Shown: positions 33,870 to 45,020 of the stretch, piece by piece
Position numbering within the stretch: the stretch's first letter is position 1
Layout of the letters: each line of letters opens with the position of its first letter
From: Argopecten irradians
Lineage: Eukaryota; Mollusca; Bivalvia; Pectinida; Pectinidae
Assembly (NCBI RefSeq): GCF_041381155.1
Contig: NC_091142.1
Location: forward strand, 22,468,362-22,532,361
Direction: 5' to 3'
Length of the DNA: 64,000 nucleotides
Program-made: the position numbers and the translations under genes
The notes under the pieces: generated by a model
Told to the model about the DNA's origin: nothing
Seen by the model: the letters and a program-made list of their open reading frames with translations, nothing else
Database searches by the model: none

Positions 33870-35868
33870 TATGAAACAAGAGGCCCATGGGCCTAAACGG
33901 TCATCTGACTCATGGCACAAAACAACAAAGTCACAGTATAAATATTGGTTAATGATTAATATAAACAATACAAGGAACTCCTAATTAAAGTTGAATATGT
34001 AAGTTTCTGAAATAGGTAAATGTCATTTGTTGAACAAACTTTGTAGCCTTTCATCCATATATAGTTGTAACCCATTCAAGGATTAATATGAGGAGTTGTC
34101 AGATTTTAAAGCCAAATTTCAGCAAAGCTCCCATTTTGGACCTCCGCCGTACTATCCCCATAGGTCTTAGCTCGGTCCTTTATAAAATATGATTGTCCTC
34201 ACCTTAAGTTCCCCGTTCTGAATCAATTAAAACCCCTATAGACCAATTTTCATTGAGATTGGAGACTGAAACCTGAAAACAGGAAGTGGGCCAGTGGCCA
34301 TCTTGGAATACCAAAATCTTTACGAAAATGTTTTCATGTTGTTTGGCATCAATTAAAACCCCTATAGACCAATTTTCATTGAGATCGGAGACTGAAACCT
34401 GAAAACAGGAATTGGGACAGCTAAAATTAAGAAAATTTGCCATTTTGGGGCCCCATCCCTCAGCCCTAGGGGTCAGACCAGACTCATTTATATAAAATAT
34501 GATTGTCCTTCCCCAATGATGTTTCACACCAAATATGGATAAAATTCAACCAAGGATGAAGGAGGAGTAGGATTTTAAAGCTAAAATTAAGAAAATTTGC
34601 CCTTTTGGGGCCCCATCCCTAAGCCCCTAGGGGTCAACAAGGCTCATTTGTATAAAATATGATTGTCCTTCCCCAATGACGTTTCACACCAAATATGGAT
34701 GAAGGAGGAGTAGGATTTTAAAGCTAAAATTAAGAAAATTTGCCCTTTTGGGGCCCAACCCCTCAGCCCGTAGGGGCCGGACCAGGCTCATTTATATAAA
34801 ATATGATTGTCCGTCCCCAACGATGTTTCACACCAAATATGGATGAAATCCATCCAAGGATGAAGGAGGAGTAGGGTTTTAAAGCTAAAATTAAGAAAAG
34901 GACTAGATATGGTAATGGCTCTTTTTGGCCCCAAAATCTACCAAATTTCAAATTAAGTATTAAGAAATTAATTTGCTGCGTTTGAAATAATGAATTTGTC
35001 CCTGATAAAAACTTAACAATATTTTTGTTGACAGAAAGTATGTTTTTGCTATATTACCATGGTAACTTTGCATAAATTATGCAAATTTGAAAATTTGGTC
35101 AATTTTGGCATATTTTTTGATAGTTTTTCCTTTAAAAGCAATAGAGCGCAACCTAGAACAAGCTTTATATTTTAAGGGAATTAGCAGACACGAAGAATAC
35201 ATCATTTTGAGAAATATAAAGTTTGTTCTAGAATGCGCTCTATGTTAACTAGATGAAAAACTGCATAAAAATTCCAATTTTGATGAAATTTTCACTTTTT
35301 GCATAATTTATGTATAATAAAAATGGTTGCCATGCCAACTAGAACTACTATATTACCTAATAGCACTATCAAATATGTCAGGTATGTAGTTAATATTTGG
35401 AATGCAAGATTAACATCTTAAAATAACAAACTTTGAAAAATAGCGGATTTGGGGGCCACAAAATACCCTTACCATACCTAGTCCTTTGCCCTTTCAGGGC
35501 CCCACCCCTCAGCCCCTAGGGGTTGGACAAGGCTCACTTATATAAAATATGATTGTCCATCCCCAATGATGTTTCACACCAAATATGGATGAAATCCATC
35601 CAAGGATGAAGGAGGAATAGGATTTTAAAGCTAAAATTAAGAAAATTTGCCCTTTTGGGGCCCCACCCCTCAGCCCCTAGGTGTCGGACAAGGCTCATTT
35701 ATATAAAATATGATTGTCCTTCCCCAATGATGTTTCACACCAAATATGGATGAAATCCATCCAAGGATGAAGGAGGAGTAGGATTTTAAAGCTAAAATTA
35801 AGAAAATTTGTCCTTTTGGGGTCCCACCCCTTAGCCCCTAGGGGTCGGACCTATCTCATTTATACTAG
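33870..35868 (+). repeat. Array of about 150-bp repeats with head motif, interrupted by a nested element
   Basis: It opens with ACAAGAGGCCCATGGGCC and AACGGTCATCTGACTCATGG. Units containing TATGATTGTCCTTCCCCAAT, CACACCAAATATGGATG, AGGAGTAGGATTTTAAAGC and GCCCCTAGGGGTC recur to about 35868. One unit is split by the 585-bp element at 34900. The same head motif opens the next array at 35972, and the unit recurs at 51545. It belongs to the same class as the other hairpin-linked arrays. Confidence 0.75.
34900..35484. mobile_element. 585-bp TIR element inserted without target duplication
   Basis: The ends are GGACTAGATATGGTAATGG and the inverse of GGACTAGGTATGGTAAGGG, with TIRs of about 45 bp continuing through TTGGCCCC-type sequence. 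Neighbouring intact units of the host array read AAGAAAATTTGCCC. Removing 34900-35484 restores exactly this, so the insertion fell between A and T with no duplication. The interior includes a pair of GAGCGCA-containing motifs (AGAGCGCAACCTAGAACAAG and its inverse). No coding frame. Confidence 0.72.
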
Positions 35869-35971
35869 TTGGGCGACACCTGAAGGAGTGTCGCGGATGA
35901 AATGAAGAGAAGAGAAAGGGAAGATAACTCTTGATGTTACCCTTAAACGGGACCAATTCCATTAGGTTATG
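35869..35971 (+). other. Spacer with a hairpin between two repeat arrays
   Basis: GGGCGACACCTGAAGGAGTGTCGCG (written here as stem GCGACAC, loop CTGAAGGA, stem GTGTCGC) lies at about 35873-35895, followed by purine-rich GAAATGAAGAGAAGAGAAAG. It occupies the place where other arrays end in a hairpin. Confidence 0.5.
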
Positions 35972-37445
35972 AACAAGAGGCCGATGGGCCTTAACGGTCA
36001 TCTGACTATTGGCACAATACAACACCTCAAAGAATAAAGTAGTGGCACACAGTTAAGGCAATCCAAAAAGAAATCATTTATTAGAAGAAGTCCAGGTCCT
36101 GATATATTTAATGAATTAGACCATGAATGAAGGTCCCTTGATCCCCTCCATGCTGCAAATCCAATTTCCAGTCTCAAGGTAGTCATTCATGTTACAGGCT
36201 CAATATCAGGTCTCTATAGGCCATTAAGTTATTCACACGAAGTCCTTAAAGGCCCACTACCTTTCCAAAACAGCTTTTAATTTTTAAAATGGGAATCTAA
36301 AACGAGATTGATAATTTTGTAGCGTCACAAAAGTTATTAACTTACCGTTAATACTACACGTATTATCACCTTCTGAACAATTTGATTAAAATAAATAAAA
36401 TAATAATTTTCATAACACGGGTCATCTTATGTTTCCCGCTGTCGTCCTAAATACCGCGCGGTAGTTGACTATCACTGCGCCAGACGGCAAAGCAGCGAAA
36501 TGACTCTCCACTGTTATCTTATATTATGCAAGAAATCTTGCATATGTTTGGTGTTGTAACCTCGTCTTAGGCCATCGGCATATATTTGCTGATGTTATAA
36601 ATGCTTTTAAGAAACCTTTTTGTTTTGCTCCGGAAAGGTAGTGGGCCTTTAAAAGATTTTAGCCTATTTGACCTGAATGAAGGTCAAGATAATTTATTTG
36701 AACAAACTTGATAGCCCTTCATCCAAGCAGGCCACAGACCCAATATGAGTACCCTGGGCCTTTTGGTTCTTGAGAAGAAGTCGTTTAAAGATTTTAGCCT
36801 TTTTGACCCCTGTGACCTTGAGTGAAGGTGAAGGTCCTTCATTTGAACATACTTGGTAGCCATTAATTCTAGCATGCCACAGACCCAATATCAGATCTCT
36901 AGGCCTCTTAGTTATTCACTAGAGGTCGTTTAAAGATTTTACCCTATTTGACCCCTGTGACCTTGAATGAAGGTCATTGTCTTTCATTTGAACAAAGTTG
37001 GTAGCCATTCATATCAGCATGTCACAGGCCCAATATCAGGTCTCTAGGCCTCTTAGTTATTCACAAGAAGTTGTTTAAAATCTTTTAGCCTATTTGACCC
37101 CTGTGACCTTGAATGAAGGTCAAGGTCATTTATTTGAACAAACTTGGCAGCCCTTCATCCCAGCATGCCGCAAACCTAATATGAGTACCCTGGGCCATTT
37201 GGTTCTTGATAAGAATTTGTTTTAAGATTGTAGCCTTTTTGACCACTGTGACCTTGAATGAAGGTCAAGGTCATTCAATTGAACAAACTTGGTAGCCCTT
37301 CATTCCAGCATGCTACAGGCCAAATGTCAGTACCCTGGGCCTTTTGTTTGAATGAAAAAGTTTTGCACTGCAGACTGTGGACGGCGCACGATGACGGACG
37401 ATGCATGATGACAATAGATCTTCCTGACCTAAAAATATACCAGAG
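35972..37445 (+). repeat. Array of about 150-bp repeats with CCTTGAATGAAGGTCAAGG units
   Basis: The head ACAAGAGGCCGATGGGCC is followed by ACGGTCATCTGAC. About six units contain GACCCCTGTGACCTTGA, TTTGAACAAACTTGGTAGCC and CAGCATGCCACAGACCCAAT. The array runs into GGACGGCGCACGATGACGG and TGATGACAATAGATCTTCC near 37440, the same kind of GAC-rich tail as at 51.7 kb. A partial unit continues to about 37530. One unit is broken by the MITE at 36250. Confidence 0.75.
36250..36648. mobile_element. TTAA-flanked MITE, most intact copy
   Basis: A perfect 17-bp terminal inverted repeat (AGGCCCACTACCTTTCC) is flanked by TTAA at 36246-36249 and 36649-36652. Comparison with neighbouring array units, which read GTCGTTTAAAGATTTTAGCC, shows the pre-insertion site. 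No coding frame. Related copies lie at 14239 and 50057, and a degraded piece at 42341. A TTAA duplication suggests a piggyBac-type transposase, though the AGGCCC terminus is not typical of that family. Confidence 0.8.
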
Positions 37446-37633
37446 CTTGAAGTCATTTAAGGATTTTAGTCTATTTGACCCCTGTGACCTTGAATAAAGG
37501 TCAAGGTTATTTATTTAAACAACCTTGGTAGTTCATTGTATAATATATACTGGCAGTTAACCTGAAAGATACAATATAATTGATTGTCTATAAAAACACC
37601 AATAAAGGAATGTAATTAAAAAATGAAAAAAAT

Positions 37634-39001
37634 CCTTTTAAGCTACATCCTCAATACTCCATGGGTAACTATCACTGACGTAATATCCACTCTTGGACTA
37701 CCGGTATCTCATAGTAACATTGGAGCCACTTCAGAAGAAACAAACTGACCAATCACAGGCTAGCAGAAATCATTTTTGGCTACATCCTCAATACTCCAGG
37801 GGTTACTATCACTGACGTAATATCCACCCATGGACTAATATCTCATAGTAAAATTGGATGCAGTTCAAAAGAAAACAAGAGGCGCAAGAGGCCTTAATGG
37901 TCACCTGAGTGCTGATACAGAAAGAACATTGCAAAGTTGGTTCAAATCTTTAAAAAGCATTAATGAATTAAAATAAACCCCTTTTGGACCCACTCCTCAG
38001 GCCCCTGGGGGTCAATCATGGAAAATTTGTTAATAGGATTCAATGGCCATATCATACTGATAATTCTGACAACATTTGACTCATTTTCTATTACAAATGA
38101 CCAAATAATGTTCAAAAATGTGTTTTCACTATAAAAACTATAGTAAACTTGACCCCTCCTGAGGGGAAAACATGAGACCCCAGGTTCAAATAATCAAATT
38201 CATAATTATTGTAAAGGACCTTAAGACCTTTCCATCTATGAAGAGTATTTGATTCTACCATTTCCAGAATTTTATATGAAGGTTTTTGAAGTTTAAGCCT
38301 ATCCTATTTGACCCATTTAAGCCCCACCCCTCAGGCCCCTGGGGGTCAGTTATGGTAAATATGTTAATATGATTCAATGACCATTTCATACTGATAAATC
38401 TGATTCATTTTCTATTACAAATGACCAAATAATGCTCAAAAATGTGTTTTACCTAAATAAACTATAGTAAACGTGACCCCCTCCCCACGTGATTCCATCT
38501 ATGAAGAGTATTTGATTCCACTATTTCTGGAATTTTAGAAGAAGATTGTTGAAGTTTTAGCCTAATTGACCCCTTTTGGCCCCAACCCTCAGGTTCCTTG
38601 GGGACCATATAATTCACAATTTTAATTGACCTTTGGCCTTGAAAAGTCTCTGCAAAATTAGATTAGGTCACTGGAGACTTCATCTCAGGTGACCTCAAAA
38701 CTGATTCCTGCATAGACTTCCTTTCAAGATTACAGAGAAAGTGACACCCAACTTCAAACCAACACATATGTTCAGTGGACCACATTATAAAATTCCTTTG
38801 ATGTATGTTAAATGATCTAGTGACCTGTGTCTTCTGTTGCCTGCAGTTTCATTTACCGATTGCCAGGTGTAAAATAGCCACGCCTCTACCCCCAGGAACA
38901 AACAATGCGGTTTGATTGACAGCTGGCGATCAGTTAATTATGAAATAGTGCAGGGGTAGATATTATGTCAGTGATAGTAACCCCTGGCGTATGGAGAAGG
39001 A
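37634..39001. mobile_element. Composite TIR element enclosing a further repeat array
   Basis: Two direct copies of the arm (CTACATCCTCAATACTCC, then GTTACTATCACTGACG) lie at about 37634 and 37775. An inverted arm (GTCAGTGATAGTAACCCCTGG) lies at about 38950-39001. These are the arms of the MITE at 21969. Between them sits the array at 37875. The simplest reading is an older TIR element into which the array was inserted. Exact ends are uncertain. Confidence 0.55.
37875..38690 (+). repeat. Array unit pair of about 340 bp with array head motif
   Basis: The head AACAAGAGGCGCAAGAGGCC is followed by TAATGGTCACCTGAG, a variant of the heads at 33870 and 35972. Two long units share CCTCAGGCCCCTGGGGGTCA and TTTTCTATTACAAATGACC. 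A third, shorter unit ends near 38690. There is no coding content. Confidence 0.6.
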
Positions 39002-40119
39002 TTAGGCTATTACTCTGCTATTTTCTTAAATAAAGGGAGACTTAAAACTTGAATGTGGCATTTTATGATTGTCCCTATGACATACAATTAAGCAAGGAGT
39101 TCATCATAATTGCTATTGCTGCCTGGAATATGCATTTTCATGAATAATCAGGCAAAAGTCTCTGCTAGCTATCCCCATTTTATCGAAAAATAAGTAAAAA
39201 AATGGTATAATAGACAATATCGCCTGGCTGGCACTCAATCTCTTACAAATACATACATTTTAGAGAACAAGAAATGTTAAACAGTTTTTTTACAGAGAAA
39301 AAAACAACAACAAAATAAAACTACTGCTATAATCAAGTTAAAATAACCAGAAAATGTATAAATCTATGTAATAGATGTATAAATGTATGTATGTACTTCA
39401 TATGATTGCAATTACTATACATACATGTATAATGTATATGGTATGTCGGAGTGAATGTGTATATGCCTGTATTATGTTATGTACTATAAAATGTCTTGAA
39501 AAATAAAGAAATAACCAGAATTCATTTAATATGGATGATATCGTTTCATAATGACACGGCATCAAAGATTTGAAAAATATCATGTACTTAAACATGTTCA
39601 TCACGAATAATCATGTAAAAGTCTCGATCTGCTACCCCCATTTTTTCACTTAGAAACTGTTTTTCCTCATGTAGATAAAAAAAAAAAAGTCAAAATATAG
39701 ACAATATTGGTCTGACCGAATACTCAATCCAAAACTAAACATACATTTCTCTGTTTTCGCAATTCTTTTAGTGATATTGAGCATTTTGCTAGAAAATATA
39801 CCTTAAAAAATAATAAGCCAATTACCTCCCTTTATCCAGTCCCAATGAATACTGTTCATATGACATTTAAAGAATATAAAGATTTTAATTTAAAACCCAT
39901 GTACCCTTTTACAAGTAAGTCAGTTGTCATTTTCAACCCTTGATGGTATACATGCATCTGATCATACTTACATAAGATATTTAAAAATATAATGCTTTAA
40001 TCAAGAAATGCCTTTGAAATGTATAATGCTAATTGGAATTTCATGTTGGGCAATTAGGGTAATGGGTTATATTAGGTGCCAATCTTTCTAATTATCATAA
40101 CATTTATGAGACCTTTTAT
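39002..40119. other. Intergenic, no gene recognised
   Basis: AT-rich unique sequence with TA/TG-rich runs near 39350-39480. No coding or repeat structure beyond short simple sequence. Confidence 0.5.
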
Positions 40120-40131
40120 GAGAACTCTATT

Positions 40132-40354
40132 AGTGGGGCCACGGTGGCCAGGTGGTAAAGTTGTCCTGACATATTACCACAAGCCGTCCACCTCTGGGTC
40201 ACAAGTTCGAATCCTATGTGGAGAATTTGCCAGGTACTGACAGCTGGTCGGTGATTTTTCTCCAGGTTCTCCGGCTTTCCTCCACCATCAAATCTGGCAC
40301 GTCCTTAAATGACCCTGCATGGCTGTTAATAGGAAGTTAAACTAATAAAAAAAA
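40132..40354 (+). mobile_element. Full-length tRNA-derived SINE with 12-bp target duplication
   Basis: The tRNA-like head has A box TGGCCAGGTGGTAAAG and B box AAGTTCGAATCC at the usual spacing. The central block TTTTTCTCCAGGTTCTCCGG is followed by TTTCCTCCACC. The tail is AATAAAAAAAA. The direct repeat GAGAACTCTATT at 40120-40131 and 40355-40366 fixes both ends. Both promoter boxes are intact, so Pol III transcription is possible. It is the reference copy for the truncated element at 6055. Confidence 0.9.
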
Positions 40355-40366
40355 GAGAACTCTATT

Positions 40367-41078
40367 CTACATCCGAATTGTACATCCGAATTGGAACACA
40401 TATGGTACCAGGTAATTAAATTATTTTAAATCCTTGATACTGCTGAAGGATATGAAAATCAGTTAAATAAATCATCACATTACAGGATCTATTTGTAGCT
40501 TTTATACATACGCAGAAATGAATTACTTGGTACATCTTTCATGCTTCAGTCCTTTGTTTTATTAATCATATTTAATTTTTATATTGAGGAAGATTACCTA
40601 TATATATATACATTTGTATATAGGTACTAGTATTTAAAATAGTTACCGTTTCCAAGTGTTATTAATCACAGATGAAAAAAATGTCAACAGCAAGCAAACC
40701 ATAATTTAAAAGTCTATACCTTAACCGATATGGCTTTCAATTTTTTTCTTTTTTTTAATTTTTTGATTTAGAAAAATTTTGAAAACATTTCTCAAGCTGA
40801 TGAGGCTGTTACAAGTTTGACATTCACTACTGTATAGTGAGTGTTATAACTAGGTCTCCTTTTACCTAGATACTGTATGATATTTTTAAAAAAAACCCAG
40901 AAAACTGTTGTTATTTTGGAAATAAAATGTCAAAATATCCTTAAAGGCTCGTGGTATTTCAAATTTTATAAATTTAAGTTTAATAAATTTCAAATTATAT
41001 AGCCATGAGTGTAAGATTCTATTTATCACATAACTAGTATTAATCAAAACATAGTCAAAACTTCAGTGATTCTGACAG
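40367..41078. other. Intergenic, no gene recognised
   Basis: AT-rich unique sequence. Nothing recognisable on either strand. Confidence 0.5.
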
Positions 41079-41660
41079 GACAGTGGCGTAGGAAGATGAA
41101 ACGTAATGGGGGGGCAAAGGTCCTCAATATTTCTTAACACCTCCCCCCTCCCCGCGCCCCGCACCCACAGGAGATACTTGATATTACTTTTTTCATATAT
41201 CATTACATATAATCATTGTACACATCTATAGACAGTGGCGTCGCTAACAGGAAATTAATTTGGGGGGTCTCCCCCGGCAAAAAATTTTATTATTTAGAAT
41301 GGCAGAGATGAGTTTTACGATGCATTTTGTTGAATTTGCGAGCACCTTAGGCGCGAGATTTTCGTGTTTGGGGGTCCGAGGGATTTCCCCAGGAAAAAAA
41401 TTTACGATTTAGAATGGATGAGATAAGTTTTACGACGTATTTTGTTGAATTTGTGAGCGCTGTAGGCACGAGATTTTGGTGTTTGAGGGGGTCCAGGGGT
41501 CTCCCCCGGGAAAAAGTTTTACTACAGGGTGTATTTAGAATGGCTGAGATGAGTTTTAAGATGCATTTTGTTGAATTTGCCGTAGCGAGAGTTTTGGGTT
41601 TTTGTGGGGTCCGGGGGTCTCCCCCTGGGAAAAAATATTACGATTTTGTATTTTGATGAT
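41079..41660 (+). repeat. Short tandem array, about 115-125-bp unit
   Basis: Three copies of a unit begin TTTAGAATGG at about 41295, 41409 and 41535. They share GAGTTTTACGATGCATTTTG and the GGGGGTCTCCCCCGG hinge. GACAGTGGCGT occurs at 41079 and 41231, just upstream, and may mark the start of the repeat family. Open frames across the units are not considered genes. Confidence 0.65.
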
Positions 41661-43973
41661 TTTTAAGCCTTCTGAACATGGTAATTTTTCGATTTAAAGT
41701 TACCTGCATTTAGAAATGAAAATTGTGAGTGTCATCTTACCATTATGCAACCCAGCTTGATCTGAACATACCGGATTCACACCATCGGCACATTGTTGTG
41801 TAACTCAAAATAATAATCATCTGATTGTCTGGCTAAGACATATAAACAAATAAATCTGTTAAGAAGCATTTTTTGAAATAGTATAATCCCTTGATGGACA
41901 TTTTTAGTCTAGTTCGTGTGTATTGAATTTTCATTATTAAAGGTTTGAACATTACATAATTGAATGCTTTAGGAAACACGCCGCGCAGCGAAATATTTTC
42001 TAAAAAGTTCAAAAATGTGTAGGTGGACCCTTTTTTCTTTCAAATGTGCATTTTTAGAACATTTCACTCGGCGAAAATGGGGGGGGGGGCAATAAGACAT
42101 GTTTATTTAATTCTAGATCTATTGAATCCTTGAGAGAATAGGGATTACTATGTTTTGTTTCAATTCTGTTTTATGTAAGAGTGGCGAAATCAGGCTTGGA
42201 TTTGACGTGTCAACCGAGATAATCATACAACATCACAGACGTCATTAATATCTACGACGCCACAGTAACGTTCGTCTTACAACATTTATGACATGACTGT
42301 ATATAACATTGCTAAATGGGTCAGAGTGATATTATACATGTATACTAATTTTCACAACATGGGTCAATCTGATGCTTCCTGTCGGCATCCTATTTATTAC
42401 GCAGTACAAATGTAGTTGTCTATCACTATACACAACACAGCAAAATTGTGAAATGAATTTTCATTAACATTATTGACCTCACCCACCCAGTCTGTACAGT
42501 AACTTAAGCCTAAGCAATTATAATGTGTCATGTAAAACTGCAGTGCATACAAATGTCCATATCTACATGTAATAATGTTGATCATATCCATTGTCAAACT
42601 ACATTGTTACCATTTTTTTTTTTAAATTTTCTGGTTTGTTTTCTTTAGTTGTCTAATATTCAGATTACTTAAAGACGTTTCGGTACCTTCTGAAAGTCAT
42701 TTCGCCATGTTCACTTTATGATACCGAAAAGACTTCCGCATGTACCGAAATGACATGTAACGAAGCTGCGATAAATGTGAGCCTACGGACTACCGAAACG
42801 ACATGTGCATTACTTTATGGTTTAACTAACTAGCAATTTAATCATATGATCAAACAATATATTAGGAGATACATATATTCAAACGGCATCTGCCTCAAAG
42901 GCAGTACAATTGTCAGTTTACGTGCTGTTAAGCCACGATTTAGAACGCATGCATGGTTCTGTTGTCAGACAGTCACTCGCCAAGATGATCATAAACAGAC
43001 TGTAAACAGACTGTAAACTGTACCTAACGTTATATTTGCAGGCCTACAAAAACAATCAAATATATCTGATAATAGTAATATCCACCGATAATGATATTGA
43101 TGTCTATAACAAGTAAAATGAACAATTACTTACCTGATAATGCCGGATTTAACTTGAACATCAAGGCGGCTTCAACGTTTTTACTCAACCGGATACAGAC
43201 AAAATACACATTCCTCATAGGGGGCGCGATAGTCTGCGCCATGATTTTGTGCATTCGAATCAGTACAAACAGATCCATTTCACTGTTGCACTTTTTGGGC
43301 GCATATTGTAACACAATTGTGATGATTGGTGAATAATTTTGTTACGCATTTCACGATATTTATTCACCTCTACAGAAAATTTCATAAATATCACTCATTT
43401 TTAAATGGTATATTTGCCGGTCCAATCGGTGAGAATAGCTCCGAAGGAAGGCGTCTGGGACCCCGAAATAGCTCGTCTGTTGTGGAAATTTACCGAGAAC
43501 CTGCGAAATATCACCATTATTCAAGGCTGTATTGTGGTCGTTGTATGTAACATTTCCAAAAATCAGAAATACCGTTTTGTTCAGAATTATTTAGACTTTT
43601 TATATGTAGAGTCTCAGATTGCTAACTTTGTAAGTTATTTCACTAGGACGAATTAAACAGAAACCTGTGATCAAAATGCCGATTTTTGCCTGTTTGACCC
43701 AAAAAATATCACCTTTAAAGAATTTTCATAGCTGACACGATTATTTCAATCGATAGATCACGCTGAGATTAACTTACATTGAAAATTTTAACAAAATTTA
43801 TAACATAGTTTCCTTATTACCCAAATCGCGAAAATAAGCGGGTTGATAGGTTTATTTAACATCACTGTACCCGAATTGGTACAATTTTCACACATTTTTT
43901 CCGATTTTTTCAATATACTTTCACTGTGATCCAATGTTTGTCGATTTCTGACAAAGACTGTCCTTGGGTCAGA
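41661..43973. other. Intergenic, with a degraded MITE piece at about 42341-42470
   Basis: Mostly unique AT-rich DNA. At 42341-42470 the blocks GGGTCAATCTGATGCTTCC and TAGTTGTCTATCACTATACA are a diverged version of the interior of the MITE at 36250, without termini. A G run lies near 42070. At 42660-42815 a CCGAAA-GACATG motif recurs. No gene was recognised. Confidence 0.5.
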
Positions 43974-45020
43974 AGTGAACCATAGGTGTTCGTTTCTAAT
44001 ATAAACATAAGTATAATACTGGGTCAAGGTCTATAACTCGGCCGGCCATATAACAGTACCCAATTTCAGAAAAAGTATGATTATTAACCAACCGTATAGG
44101 ATATGATAATAGGAATACTCTCAATCGACAGCCAGATAATTTATCTTTAATTTGGTATATGATACAATATATATCATGCCGTATAAATGTCACTAGGTAT
44201 CCAGAAACATCGGAAAACAGCCAGATTTCAACTGGTCGGACACTGTGGTGTCCTCCGATAAACACGCCAGGACTCTAATGCGTAGCTCAAAAACCACTGC
44301 ATGTCAACACTTCAGCGTCATAAGAATGAAAGTTTGGTAGAAAACAAACTTACCGGTTAGTAAATCCATGGATAAATACCATCCATTTGCCTAACGTAGC
44401 CCTTTGAAATTTCCGATTGAAAAATTTATGTCTCTAGCCGCCATGTAAGTATGTGTGCAGTAGATTTGTTTTGTCGGCGTTGATTGGCTCTCGAAAATTA
44501 ATTGACCAATCAACGCCGAGAAAACAAATGTACTACACACATATCAACATGACGGCTAGAGACACACATTTTTTCAATCGGAAATTTCAAAAGGCTGTAT
44601 TGAGCAAATGGATGGTATATAGATAAACACTAACATACCGGTAAGTTTGTTTTTTACCAAACTTTAATTCCTATGAAGCTGAAATGTTGACATGCAGTGG
44701 TTTTTGAGCTACCCATTAGAGCCCTGGCGTGTTTATCGGAGGACACCACAGTGTCCGACCAGTTGAAATCTGGCTGTTTTCCGATGTTTCTGGATACCTA
44801 GTGACATTTATACGGCGTGATTTATATTGTATCATATACCAAATTAAAGATAAATTATGTGGCTGTCGATTGAGAGTATTCCTATTATCATATTCTATAC
44901 GGTTGGATAATAATCATACTTTTTCTGAAATTGGGTAGTGTTATATGGCCGGCCGAGTTATAGACCTTGACCCAGTATTATACTTATACTTATATTAGAA
45001 ACGAGCACCTGTGAGTGAAC
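43974..45020. repeat. 1.05-kb imperfect palindrome (fold-back element)
   Basis: The two halves are near-reverse complements around about 44496. At the centre, GGCGTTGATTGG (44476-44487) pairs with CCAATCAACGCC (44506-44517). Outer blocks such as GTCCTCCGATAAACACGCCA and GGTCAAGGTCTATAACTCGG recur inverted at 44729 and about 44950. Arms are about 500 bp with a spacer under 20 bp, and differ at scattered sites and small indels. The same peptide frame appears on both arms and is only a by-product of the inversion. No transposase and no certain target duplication. Confidence 0.85.

Noticed and set aside
43996..44938. The same 69-codon peptide encoded on both strands (43996-44265 and 44729-44938)
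   Set aside because: It is the two arms of the palindrome, not a duplicated gene. No motif and no conservation of frame at the ends.
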